Positions 28,940 through 35,175 of a stretch of 36,981 bases of DNA are shown one piece after another. The translations under genes and the position numbers were made by a program. Position 1 is the first letter of the stretch, and the number at the start of each line of letters is the position of its first letter. The notes beneath the pieces are model-generated. The model saw only the letters and a program-made list of their open reading frames with translations, searched no databases and was not told where the DNA came from. The stretch comes from a virus, in the IMG/VR virus record IMGVR_UViG_3300029893_000038, positions 1 to 36,981 of that record, one strand, 5' to 3'.

Positions 28940-29821
28940 ATGCCTGGTTCAGTACCTGAGGGATACAAGACACCTAAAACTGACTGGACAAGTGGAGATA
29001 TAGTATTTGATGACGATTTCAAAAGAATAGAGGGCAATAATAAAGCAATCGAGGAAGGCAGCAGAACTATAGATCCGTTTCAAGCACCGACAAGTAACGT
29101 CGGTAATTTACGCAACTTCCTGGATTGGTTTGCAAATCGCCTTAAGGATATAACCGGGGAAGCGCATTGGTATACAGCAGCAGGAGAGAGTCTTAAGGCA
29201 GTAGCGCAACGTCTAACGAACCATGAAGGGGATACAAACAATCCTCACAATGTGAATGCTAGCCAGGTAGGCGCAGCCCCTATAGGTCACGTTGGCGCAG
29301 GTGGTAACGCCCATGCTATAGCTACAGATAGCGTTGCAGGGTTTATGAGTCCAGAATCACAAGAAAAGTTAGATGCGTTAGAATCGTTTCGCTTCAACAA
29401 CGGAGCTTTCATGGAGACTACTACCATAGCTGCCAATACGACATACACAAAATCAATACCTCTAGGAGATGTTAATTTCAAGTTATTTGTATTGAAATTA
29501 GCTTGGTCTAGTACATCAAGAAGTGGGGCAATAGTTATCGGTGGAGCAACTAAAAACGATGTCGGCACGGTAAACGCCGAAGGTGTTACTAGCAATTCCT
29601 CAGTCAATGCCACGAACGATTTACTGGGCGGAGCTATTTATTCCGTAAATTCTTGGCTTTCTACTGGGCACGCCAAAGGTAACCGAGGTTACTCTGGCAA
29701 TCAATATATTGGTTTAAATTATGCACACATAAATGGTTCTAATCTAGAAATTCAATGGAGAAACTATGCGGGGACAGATCAAAATACCAATATAAACGGT
29801 ACATGGGAGGTGCTAGGATGA
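28940..29821 (+). CDS. tail fibre protein
   Basis: A 293-residue fibre. The N-terminus (VPEGYKTPKTDWTSGDIVFDDDFKRIEGN) is the usual baseplate-anchoring segment. The middle has HEGDTNNPHNVNASQVGAAP and a NAHAIATDSVAGFMSPESQEKLD repeat-type fibre motif. The C-terminal 130 residues are strand-rich and Ser/Thr/Asn-rich, fitting a receptor-contact tip. It begins immediately after the hub stop and overlaps the next start by 4 nt. Confidence 0.82.
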   Translation: MPGSVPEGYKTPKTDWTSGDIVFDDDFKRIEGNNKAIEEGSRTIDPFQAPTSNVGNLRNFLDWFANRLKDITGEAHWYTAAGESLKAVAQRLTNHEGDTNNPHNVNASQVGAAPIGHVGAGGNAHAIATDSVAGFMSPESQEKLDALESFRFNNGAFMETTTIAANTTYTKSIPLGDVNFKLFVLKLAWSSTSRSGAIVIGGATKNDVGTVNAEGVTSNSSVNATNDLLGGAIYSVNSWLSTGHAKGNRGYSGNQYIGLNYAHINGSNLEIQWRNYAGTDQNTNINGTWEVLG

Positions 29822-30354
29822 TCATTGTGTATAGACACTCTGATAAGGCAATCCTTAATCGTGCTAATCGTAACAATCGGTATCCCGATGGAGGCCCCGC
29901 TGAAGTCGAAATGGCAAACGTCATTAATGTCTATGGAGGCAGTATAGAGGATTATGATTTGTATAGATTGCATGATATTGATGATGCAGACATAGTAGCT
30001 TCTTGCTTCTCTGCACATTCCTACGCTCTAGTCTTTGAGAATAATGACCCTGTCGGTGTTGAGACGTACCCGAGAATTATCGTAACAAGTGACGTTGTGC
30101 AGATAACCGCTGACGGACTTGATAAGGCTTTAATAACCGCTGACGTACAGGATGATAACAATACTGATTTGATTGAGTTTTTCATTGACGGGGAAAGTGT
30201 TGGGAGCGTAGGAGCTGTGGAAGGAGTAGCTGCATTAGAATTTTCTGCCGAATCTCCAGGACAATATGTAATTGAAGCTCTTAGCAAAACCCCTGGCCCG
30301 CCTGGCTTTGAGTATAAATACGGTAGAAATAGTATTATCGTGGAGGCGATATAA
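29818..30354 (+). CDS. tail accessory protein with Ig-like C-terminal domain
   Basis: A 178-residue protein from ATG 29818 in ATGA overlap. The N-terminal 85 residues are acidic (MIIVYRHSDKAILNRANRNN ... DDADIVASCFSAHSYAL). Residues about 90-170 (VQITADGLDKALITADVQDDNNTDLIEFFIDGESVGSVG) look like an Ig-like/bacterial beta-sandwich, common in phage structural add-ons that bind surface carbohydrates weakly. The role is inferred. Confidence 0.7.
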   Translation: MIIVYRHSDKAILNRANRNNRYPDGGPAEVEMANVINVYGGSIEDYDLYRLHDIDDADIVASCFSAHSYALVFENNDPVGVETYPRIIVTSDVVQITADGLDKALITADVQDDNNTDLIEFFIDGESVGSVGAVEGVAALEFSAESPGQYVIEALSKTPGPPGFEYKYGRNSIIVEAI

Positions 30355-30516
30355 ATGGATAAGCTTAGAGCAGTGGGAAAGAAGCCAAAATCCCAAGACC
30401 AACTAGAACGAGAGTATCTCGAGCAACGGCTGGCCGCCCTGGAAACAGCAGAGAAAGCTCGAAATCCTAAATTCAAGCCACCAGAACCGCCTGTAGAACT
30501 AAAAAAACCTAACTAA
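30355..30516 (+). CDS. small charged protein at the end of the tail operon
   Basis: A 53-residue Lys/Glu/Pro-rich protein with a helical core (QDQLEREYLEQRLAALETAEKA). ATG 30355 follows GTGGAGGCGAT by a few bases. Its stop codon overlaps the first stem base of the following terminator. Similar short ORFs occur before lysis genes in Clostridia phages; function unknown. Confidence 0.7.
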   Translation: MDKLRAVGKKPKSQDQLEREYLEQRLAALETAEKARNPKFKPPEPPVELKKPN

Positions 30517-30540
30517 CCGCTGCTGAAGCGGTATTTTTTA
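30516..30540 (+). terminator. intrinsic terminator of the tail operon
   Basis: ACCGCT (30516-30521), GCTGA, AGCGGT (30527-30532), then ATTTTTTA. A compact stem and clean T-run between tail and lysis genes. Confidence 0.8.
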
Positions 30541-30560
30541 TGCCTGGAAGGAGTGAGCCG

Positions 30561-30809
30561 ATGTCGTACAATCAGGAGCCAGTGCCCGCATGGGCGCAAG
30601 ATATCAGGGAGAGAGTAGTCCGAATAGAGACTAAGCTCGACCAGTACAACGGAATCAGGGAGGCAGCTTACGCAGCTCTGGAACAAGCAGAAGACAACAC
30701 AGAAGCGATAAGAGAACTCAAAGACGATCGCAAGTGGCTCTGGAGGACTGTGATTGGGGCTATGCTCCTTGCGGGTCTGGATCTGCTATTCAGTTTTAGA
30801 GGTCAATAA
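30561..30809 (+). CDS. xhlA: XhlA-like hemolysin/holin accessory protein
   Basis: An 82-residue protein from ATG 30561 (GGAAGGAGTGAG upstream). Helical coiled-coil N-terminus (AWAQDIRERVVRIETKLDQY ... EQAEDNTEAIRELKDDRKWLWR), then a single C-terminal membrane helix (TVIGAMLLAGLDLLFSF). This is the XhlA layout; XhlA works with a holin and amidase in PBSX-type lysis. The next two genes are those partners. Confidence 0.85.
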   Translation: MSYNQEPVPAWAQDIRERVVRIETKLDQYNGIREAAYAALEQAEDNTEAIRELKDDRKWLWRTVIGAMLLAGLDLLFSFRGQ

Positions 30810-30823
30810 ATTAATAAGGAGAG

Positions 30824-31147
30824 ATGAACCTGATGGACAACCTATTCACATGGGACGTATTGGGGACTTTAGCCGGAGCCGCAGCCTTAACTTATTTAAT
30901 TGTGGCATACACAAAAAGAGCCATCGATAAGTTTTGGCCAGGGATATTAGGTACAGATGTGTATGCAGTGCTGATTGGGTTTCTGGTGCTTCTAGCGGCA
31001 ACTGCAGCGCAAGGACAACCATTAAACTGGTCAGCTGTAGTATTGGCACTTTTCAATGGTTTTTTGGTAGCTGCAACTGCTGGCAAGATGTCTGATAAGG
31101 CTATCACCGAAAAAGACCGACAGTTTGAAACTGACGCAGGGAAGTGA
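30824..31147 (+). CDS. holin
   Basis: A 107-residue membrane protein with AAGGAG just upstream of ATG 30824. Two or three hydrophobic segments: about 12-30 (LGTLAGAAALTYLIVAYT), 45-63 (VYAVLIGFLVLLAATAAQ) and 70-87 (SAVVLALFNGFLVAATAG), then a charged tail. It presumably forms the lesions that release the endolysin. It overlaps the maximal start of the amidase. Confidence 0.85.
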   Translation: MNLMDNLFTWDVLGTLAGAAALTYLIVAYTKRAIDKFWPGILGTDVYAVLIGFLVLLAATAAQGQPLNWSAVVLALFNGFLVAATAGKMSDKAITEKDRQFETDAGK

Positions 31148-31152
31148 TTGCG

Positions 31153-32379
31153 ATGGAGATCATACAGGATTTTATCCCTGATGGAAGGCGGAACAGGCCG
31201 GGGTATTCGATGACTCCGGTGTATATAACTATCCATGATACAGGGAACATCAAAGCAGGAGCAGACACATTAGGCCATGCAAGCTACTTAAAGTCTGATA
31301 CTGCTGCTAATTTACCTGCTTCCTGGCACTTTACTGTAGATGATAAGAGAGTTGTTCAACACTTGCCTCTCAACGAAAATGGCTGGCATGCATCAGATGG
31401 TGGCAGCGGCCCTGGCAACAGGACCAGTATCGGTATAGAGATATGCGAGAATTCAGACGGTAACCGGACTAAAGCAGAGCAAAAGGCGGCCGAGTTGGTT
31501 GCTTGGCTGCTTAAAGAGTATAATCTAGGAATAGATAGAGTGGTGCAACATGCTAAATGGGCTAGCAGAAATTGTCCTAGAGTGTTGAGAGGCAGGCCTG
31601 GCGGTTGGGAAGGTTTTTTGGCTCAGGTAACTTATGAGGGGATGCAAATCGAGGGCAATCTATCTCAAGAGATATTGACTCCTATCACGGGCCAAGCAGT
31701 GGCCACTAAGCAGCAAGCTAGAGCCTGGTTAGAGCAGAAAGCTCCAGAGTGGACCCTGATGGCCGACCTTTATTACAGTATCGCTCCGAAATACAATATC
31801 AGGGCAGATGTGGCCCTTGCTCAGGCATGTAAAGAGACAGGCTATTTTAGATTTGGCGGGCTGGTCCAGCCCTGGCAGAACAACTTTGCTGGCATTGGTG
31901 CGACTGGTACAGCTTCGGACGGATCAACTCCTCTCAGAGGGGCTAGCCCTGACCATGTGAGGTTTGAAAAAGGGGTCCATGGAGCTATTTTTGTTGACAG
32001 AACCACAGGTGTTGAGGCCCACATCCAGCACCTTTATGCTTATGCTACTACTAATGATTTGCCAGATGGCACTATCCTTTATAGTCCGCGATTTACTCTG
32101 GTGCGCAGAGGTTCTGCCTCATACGTTGAACATCTTGGAGCAGGTGAGAATCCAACAGGCGTAGGCTGGGCATACCCTGGTGTTGATTATGGACAGAGTA
32201 TAGTGAAGGATTATTTAACGGGTTTGTTGGTAACACCAGATCCAGTCGTACCAGACCCAACAAGTGATTTACAAAGAGAGATAGATCAACTTATATTTGA
32301 GTTAGAAAAGGTGAAGAAAGAACGAGATGCATACAAGGCAACACTACTAGAGATCAGAAAATTAACCGAAACCCTATAA
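31153..32379 (+). CDS. two-domain endolysin: N-acetylmuramoyl-L-alanine amidase plus glucosaminidase-like domain
   Basis: A 408-residue endolysin. Residues 1-160 form an Amidase_2 domain with the zinc ligands H28 (ITIHDTG), H133 (VVQHAKW) and C141 (NCPRVL), plus H59 (SWHFTVDD) nearby. Residues about 195-345 (PEWTLMADLYYSIAPKYN, ADVALAQACKETGYFRFGG, NNFAGIGATG) match a glucosaminidase/FlgJ-type domain. The end (about 370-408) is a coiled coil. It would cut both peptide and glycan bonds of the host wall. ATG 31153 or GTG 31144 (overlapping the holin stop) can be the start. Confidence 0.93.
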   Translation: MEIIQDFIPDGRRNRPGYSMTPVYITIHDTGNIKAGADTLGHASYLKSDTAANLPASWHFTVDDKRVVQHLPLNENGWHASDGGSGPGNRTSIGIEICENSDGNRTKAEQKAAELVAWLLKEYNLGIDRVVQHAKWASRNCPRVLRGRPGGWEGFLAQVTYEGMQIEGNLSQEILTPITGQAVATKQQARAWLEQKAPEWTLMADLYYSIAPKYNIRADVALAQACKETGYFRFGGLVQPWQNNFAGIGATGTASDGSTPLRGASPDHVRFEKGVHGAIFVDRTTGVEAHIQHLYAYATTNDLPDGTILYSPRFTLVRRGSASYVEHLGAGENPTGVGWAYPGVDYGQSIVKDYLTGLLVTPDPVVPDPTSDLQREIDQLIFELEKVKKERDAYKATLLEIRKLTETL

Positions 32380-32391
32380 CCCCCTTATTTA

Positions 32392-32422
32392 CCCGGTTCT
32401 CTTCGAAGAGCCGGGCTTTTTT
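32392..32422 (+). terminator. intrinsic terminator after the lysis cassette
   Basis: CCCGG (32392-32396) pairs with CCGGG (32411-32415), with further T-G, T-A, C-G and T-A pairs inside, followed by CTTTTTT. It separates late lysis genes from the promoter at 32456. Confidence 0.85.
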
Positions 32423-32455
32423 ATTTTAAAAGTTTTAAGAAACTACAAAATAGTG

Positions 32456-32485
32456 TTGACTGGTACCATTGTGCCATGGTACAAT
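32456..32485 (+). promoter_or_regulatory. promoter overlapped by a GTACCAT/ATGGTAC operator
   Basis: -35 TTGACT (32456-32461), 18-nt spacer, -10 TACAAT (32480-32485). The inverted repeat GTACCAT (32463-32469) / ATGGTAC (32476-32482) fills the spacer and enters the -10 box, so a bound repressor would block RNA polymerase. A related repeat is at 34363-34378, by the repressor-like gene at 34425. Confidence 0.82.
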
Positions 32486-32513
32486 ATAACCAGAGCAAGG
32501 AGGTAATAATACG

Positions 32514-33212
32514 ATGAAAAAGATAAGTTTTCACGCAAGATTTAGAGAGGACCTGTACGAACAACTGAGAACGGAAGCTTTTGAAGCTAGGAAAAACATG
32601 AACGATTTAGTTAATGAGGCCTTAGAGGCCTACCTAAAAAGGGAGGTAAGCGAGATGTATGAAAAATTAGGTTTCAAAGATTCGCACGAGTTTAGTGAAG
32701 CTAGTGAGTATCTGTATGAAGAAGGAGATATTACATGGGGAATCACTAGACTAAAGAATGGAGATTGGGCAGCTTGGACGGACGTTGATGAACCAGAGAT
32801 TTTCGAGAATAGGTTAGCAGCTCTTCGTTGGGTCGAGTTTGGTTTGGATGCTGCCTTAGTTAATGACGAAAACCTTGAAACTGACACAGGTAGTCTCAAG
32901 AACGCAATAAACAACGTTAACTTAATGGTACAGCAAGAGGTGGAGTATCTTGAAGAAATGTATAGGAATTATGGGGTTGTAGAATATGAGGGGAAGAAAT
33001 ACATTCTCACCGAACAAGCCGAGTACAACAACAGCGTTATACCCGGCAACGACGAAGAACATGGAGCCGGCAACCTATTTGGGATGCAAGCACGAGCAAT
33101 AGACCCTTTTGGGAATAACTGTACCGTATATTGGATTTTTGAAGAAGAGGAAGGTTGGGATATGGACCAATATGATTATGACAATGTCGATAGAGTGGAG
33201 GTCATAAAATGA
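32514..33212 (+). CDS. ribbon-helix-helix protein with acidic C-terminal domain
   Basis: A 232-residue protein from ATG 32514 (GCAAGGAGGT upstream). Residues 1-45 (KISFHARFREDLYEQLRTEA, NMNDLVNEALEAYLKREV) form an Arc/HicB-like ribbon-helix-helix. The remainder is strongly acidic; its end (KYILTEQAEYNN, MQARAIDPFGNNCTVYWIFEEEEGWD) resembles a small domain seen in varied phage early proteins. It is the first gene under the operator-controlled promoter, so it may autoregulate or act early against host defences. The function is not known. Confidence 0.7.
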   Translation: MKKISFHARFREDLYEQLRTEAFEARKNMNDLVNEALEAYLKREVSEMYEKLGFKDSHEFSEASEYLYEEGDITWGITRLKNGDWAAWTDVDEPEIFENRLAALRWVEFGLDAALVNDENLETDTGSLKNAINNVNLMVQQEVEYLEEMYRNYGVVEYEGKKYILTEQAEYNNSVIPGNDEEHGAGNLFGMQARAIDPFGNNCTVYWIFEEEEGWDMDQYDYDNVDRVEVIK

Positions 33213-33364
33213 AGTATAAAGCGATATACTGCGGTCAGTTGGCAGCTGAAACAATCGAGAGAGCTATCCTTCCTATGATTGTGGAACACAGAAGTTACTA
33301 TGGTCTCCCTCATGGGAGCCGAGAAGCAACTAATGGTTTACCGGCTGGATTTATAAAATTTTAA
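33209..33364 (+). CDS. small hypothetical protein
   Basis: A 51-residue ORF from ATG 33209, ATGA-overlapped with the upstream stop, with GGAGG 7 nt before. It begins MKYKAIYCGQLAAETIERAIL and ends GLPAGFIKF. It has one helix and a short basic tail. Coupling to the RHH gene suggests they work together. Function unknown. Confidence 0.6.
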   Translation: MKYKAIYCGQLAAETIERAILPMIVEHRSYYGLPHGSREATNGLPAGFIKF

Positions 33365-33401
33365 GAAAACTATTGACATGTTTCTTAAATGGAAATATGA
33401 T
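33361..33401 (+). promoter_or_regulatory. consensus promoter flanked by an inverted repeat
   Basis: -35 TTGACA (33373-33378), 17-nt spacer, -10 TATGAT (33396-33401). An 8-bp inverted repeat, TTAAGAAA (33361-33368) and TTTCTTAA (33381-33388), brackets the -35 box, a likely operator for an HTH regulator such as the gene it drives (33443). Confidence 0.75.
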
Positions 33402-33442
33402 ATAAGTATCCAAAATCGAAACAGCTCTTGGAGGTGAAAGTA

Positions 33443-33670
33443 ATGTATCTAAGACTCAGAGAGACTCGTAATAATAAGGGCGTTTCTGCTAGAGCCATGG
33501 CCAGTGCGCTTGGCCTAAAAACTGAAGCAGCTTACTATAAGAAAGAATCTGGTCTCGTTAGGTTCTCTATTGAGGAGGCCCGCATTGTTGCGGATATCCT
33601 CGGAGAACCTTTAGAGACTCTTTTTTTTGATATTGATGTTTCTAAAAATGAAACATCAGCTGCTAGCTAA
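33443..33670 (+). CDS. Cro/CI-like helix-turn-helix regulator
   Basis: A 75-residue XRE-type protein from ATG 33443 (GGAGGTGAAAG upstream). The HTH reads NNKGVSARAMASALGLKTEAAYYKKESGLVRFSIEEARIVADIL in blocks, ending with a short GEPLETLFF helix. Its small size suits a Cro-type repressor. It probably controls its own promoter. Confidence 0.82.
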   Translation: MYLRLRETRNNKGVSARAMASALGLKTEAAYYKKESGLVRFSIEEARIVADILGEPLETLFFDIDVSKNETSAAS

Positions 33671-33699
33671 AGATTAACTCTTAAAACGTGGCGTCATAA

Positions 33700-33728
33700 T
33701 TGACTCAATTTGCTAATTAACAATAAAA
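33700..33728 (+). promoter_or_regulatory. weak candidate promoter before the excisionase-like gene
   Basis: TTGACT (33700-33705), 17-nt spacer, ATAAAA (33723-33728). The -10 box is poor, so this is tentative. It is the only recognisable signal in the 91-nt gap between 33670 and 33762. Confidence 0.35.
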
Positions 33729-33761
33729 CCAAACTCTAGTTCCACGACAGGAGGTGAGGTT

Positions 33762-33941
33762 ATGCGTGATGGTGACTTAGTTCTAAGCGTCCGGGAAACG
33801 GCCAAGCTATTGGGTCTGGACAAAGACACTGTCTACGAGATGGTGCGCCAGAACAAAATCCCACACATCAGAGCTGGGCATAGGATACTGATTCCAAGGG
33901 CAGCACTTTTGAACTGGTTGGAACAAACCAAAGCAAGTTAG
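33762..33941 (+). CDS. excisionase-type (HTH_17) DNA-binding protein
   Basis: A 59-residue protein from ATG 33762 (AGGAGGTGAG upstream): LSVRETAKLLGLDKDTVYEMVRQNKIPHIRAGHRILIPRAALLNWLEQ in blocks, the full winged-helix pattern of the MerR/excisionase group. Such proteins act as excisionases or as small regulators. No integrase is found in this genome, so a regulatory role is more likely here. Confidence 0.85.
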   Translation: MRDGDLVLSVRETAKLLGLDKDTVYEMVRQNKIPHIRAGHRILIPRAALLNWLEQTKAS

Positions 33942-33956
33942 GAAGGGGGTGAAGAG

Positions 33957-34130
33957 ATGAGTGAAGAGATTAAAGTCTTGGGCGAGTATGTGATCAACGT
34001 CGATATGAACACCGAGCCTGCAGACAGGGCGCTACTGGAGTTTGAGAAGAAACTTAAGACGATCGAGCAGAGAGTAGCAAAACTGTTAAGTGACGTTGAT
34101 AAGTTAAACGGTACCCAGGCTGAAAGTTAA
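33957..34130 (+). CDS. small helical protein
   Basis: A 57-residue protein from ATG 33957 (AAGGGGGTGAAG upstream). The start MSEEIKVLGEYVINVDMN is followed by a charged helix with heptad spacing (LLEFEKKLKTIEQRVAKLLSDVDK). It ends head-on against the minus-strand gene at 34131. Function unknown. Confidence 0.65.
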   Translation: MSEEIKVLGEYVINVDMNTEPADRALLEFEKKLKTIEQRVAKLLSDVDKLNGTQAES

Positions 34131-34337
34131 CTACTTGAACTTACGATTGAGCTTCTTTATGGACTTTTCGAAGTTATCAAGGGTTTGTTTGATCTTTTGG
34201 GGAGCGTCGCCTTCGATGTTAATGCGAGTACCACAGCCCTTGCAAAAAATGTAACCTTTGACGAATGTATCAAGGCTACCCTCCAATGATGACTCGATGG
34301 AAGTACCGCAATTTGGACAGACGGCTTCCTCGGTCAT
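34131..34337 (-). CDS. minus-strand zinc-ribbon protein
   Basis: A 68-residue protein starting at ATG 34337 on the minus strand, with AAGGAG 8 nt upstream. Two CxxC pairs (VCPNCGTS and FCKGCGTR) make a zinc ribbon, followed by a basic coiled helix (KIKQTLDNFEKSIKKLNRKFK). It is divergent from the HTH gene at 34425, with an operator between, an arrangement typical of a genetic switch. A nucleic-acid or protein-binding role is likely. Confidence 0.72.
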   Translation of the reverse strand: MTEEAVCPNCGTSIESSLEGSLDTFVKGYIFCKGCGTRINIEGDAPQKIKQTLDNFEKSIKKLNRKFK

Positions 34338-34424
34338 GAACACCACTCCTTGTATTACCTGGGTACCATTTGTGGTACTTCCACAAAAAAAGGATAAAAA
34401 CCTTGTAAAAGGAGGTGATTCTAT
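34338..34424. promoter_or_regulatory. divergent control region with GTACCA-N4-TGGTAC operator
   Basis: Contains GTACCA (34363-34368), TTTG, TGGTAC (34373-34378), a close relative of the operator at 32463-32482; both share GGTACCATT(T)GTG. No strong -35/-10 pair was found on either strand, so the exact promoters are not assigned. AAGGAGGTG at the right edge serves the gene at 34425. Confidence 0.65.
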
Positions 34425-34982
34425 ATGAGCCTAAGCCAAATTCTGCGAGAAAAGCGTATAGCATGCGGTGTGAGCCAGGAACAACTAGCAAAGGCGTTAC
34501 ATGTGTCGAGCTCAGCCGTAAGCAATTATGAACGAGGCGCGCGGGATATGCCCGAAGATCTCTTAGACCGAGCAATCAATACTCTCAATAGTCCAAGGAT
34601 GCGGATCCTCAAATGTACCGAATGTCGGGCGGGAATGTTTAGTGGGTTGCCACTGCTTGATCTAACTGACACCCATCCAGTTGTCACTAGGGACAAGCTG
34701 GTTGAGGAATTGGAAGAGGCAGCAGCTAGTGTGGGCAGTTTGCAGCTTATCAACAAGACTGGTCCCAACAAGTTGAGTGAGGACGACAAAGAGCAAATAC
34801 GAGAGGCACTTGAACAGGTGTTAGATTGCATTCCCGGGATCGCACTCTATATCAGCAGTTTGACTGTTCACTACAATATCGATATTGATGTGGCCCGTGA
34901 GCAGGCCAAGAAAAAGTATTTCGACCGCGGATATTGGTCCGCAAAGAAAATGCCCGCTGCGGCAACAGCGGGACATCGATAA
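34425..34982 (+). CDS. XRE-family repressor-like regulator
   Basis: A 185-residue protein. Residues 1-60 are a classic HTH_3 domain (LREKRIACGVSQEQLAKAL, SSSAVSNYERGARDMPEDLLDRAI). The rest is a helical domain with a cysteine pair (KCTEC) and LVEELEEAAASVGSLQLIN, seen in Clostridia phage regulators. It is the best candidate for binding the GTACCA/TGGTAC operators, one of which lies directly upstream. A GC hairpin (34953-34972) lies in its last codons, without a T-run. Confidence 0.83.
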   Translation: MSLSQILREKRIACGVSQEQLAKALHVSSSAVSNYERGARDMPEDLLDRAINTLNSPRMRILKCTECRAGMFSGLPLLDLTDTHPVVTRDKLVEELEEAAASVGSLQLINKTGPNKLSEDDKEQIREALEQVLDCIPGIALYISSLTVHYNIDIDVAREQAKKKYFDRGYWSAKKMPAAATAGHR

Positions 34983-34998
34983 GAAAGGAATATTTTCT

Positions 34999-35175
34999 AT
35001 GATGAGATTATCACAGTTTAGACTCATAAACAAGAGAGCTCCACGAGTTGTCGAGTTAAGGTATGTACGGCTAGCTCGAGAGATATACAGAGCTGAGCAA
35101 GCTGGAAAACTCGTTTGGCTGGATGACTACAGAAAGCCTAAGTGGACAGGCCCAGGAGGGGGGTATTCGGCATGA
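34999..35175 (+). CDS. small basic protein upstream of the SbcC-like gene
   Basis: A 58-residue basic protein from ATG 34999 (AAGAAAGGAATA upstream): MMRLSQFRLINKRAPRVVEL, YVRLAREIYRAEQAGKLVWLDDYRKPKW. Its TGA overlaps the ATG of the SbcC-like gene (ATGA), so the two are coupled. Small basic partners like this precede recombination operons in related phages. Function unknown. Confidence 0.65.
   Translation: MMRLSQFRLINKRAPRVVELRYVRLAREIYRAEQAGKLVWLDDYRKPKWTGPGGGYSA

Noticed and set aside
33762-33941. Excisionase as proof of a temperate phage
   Set aside because: HTH_17 proteins are also ordinary regulators and no integrase is present.
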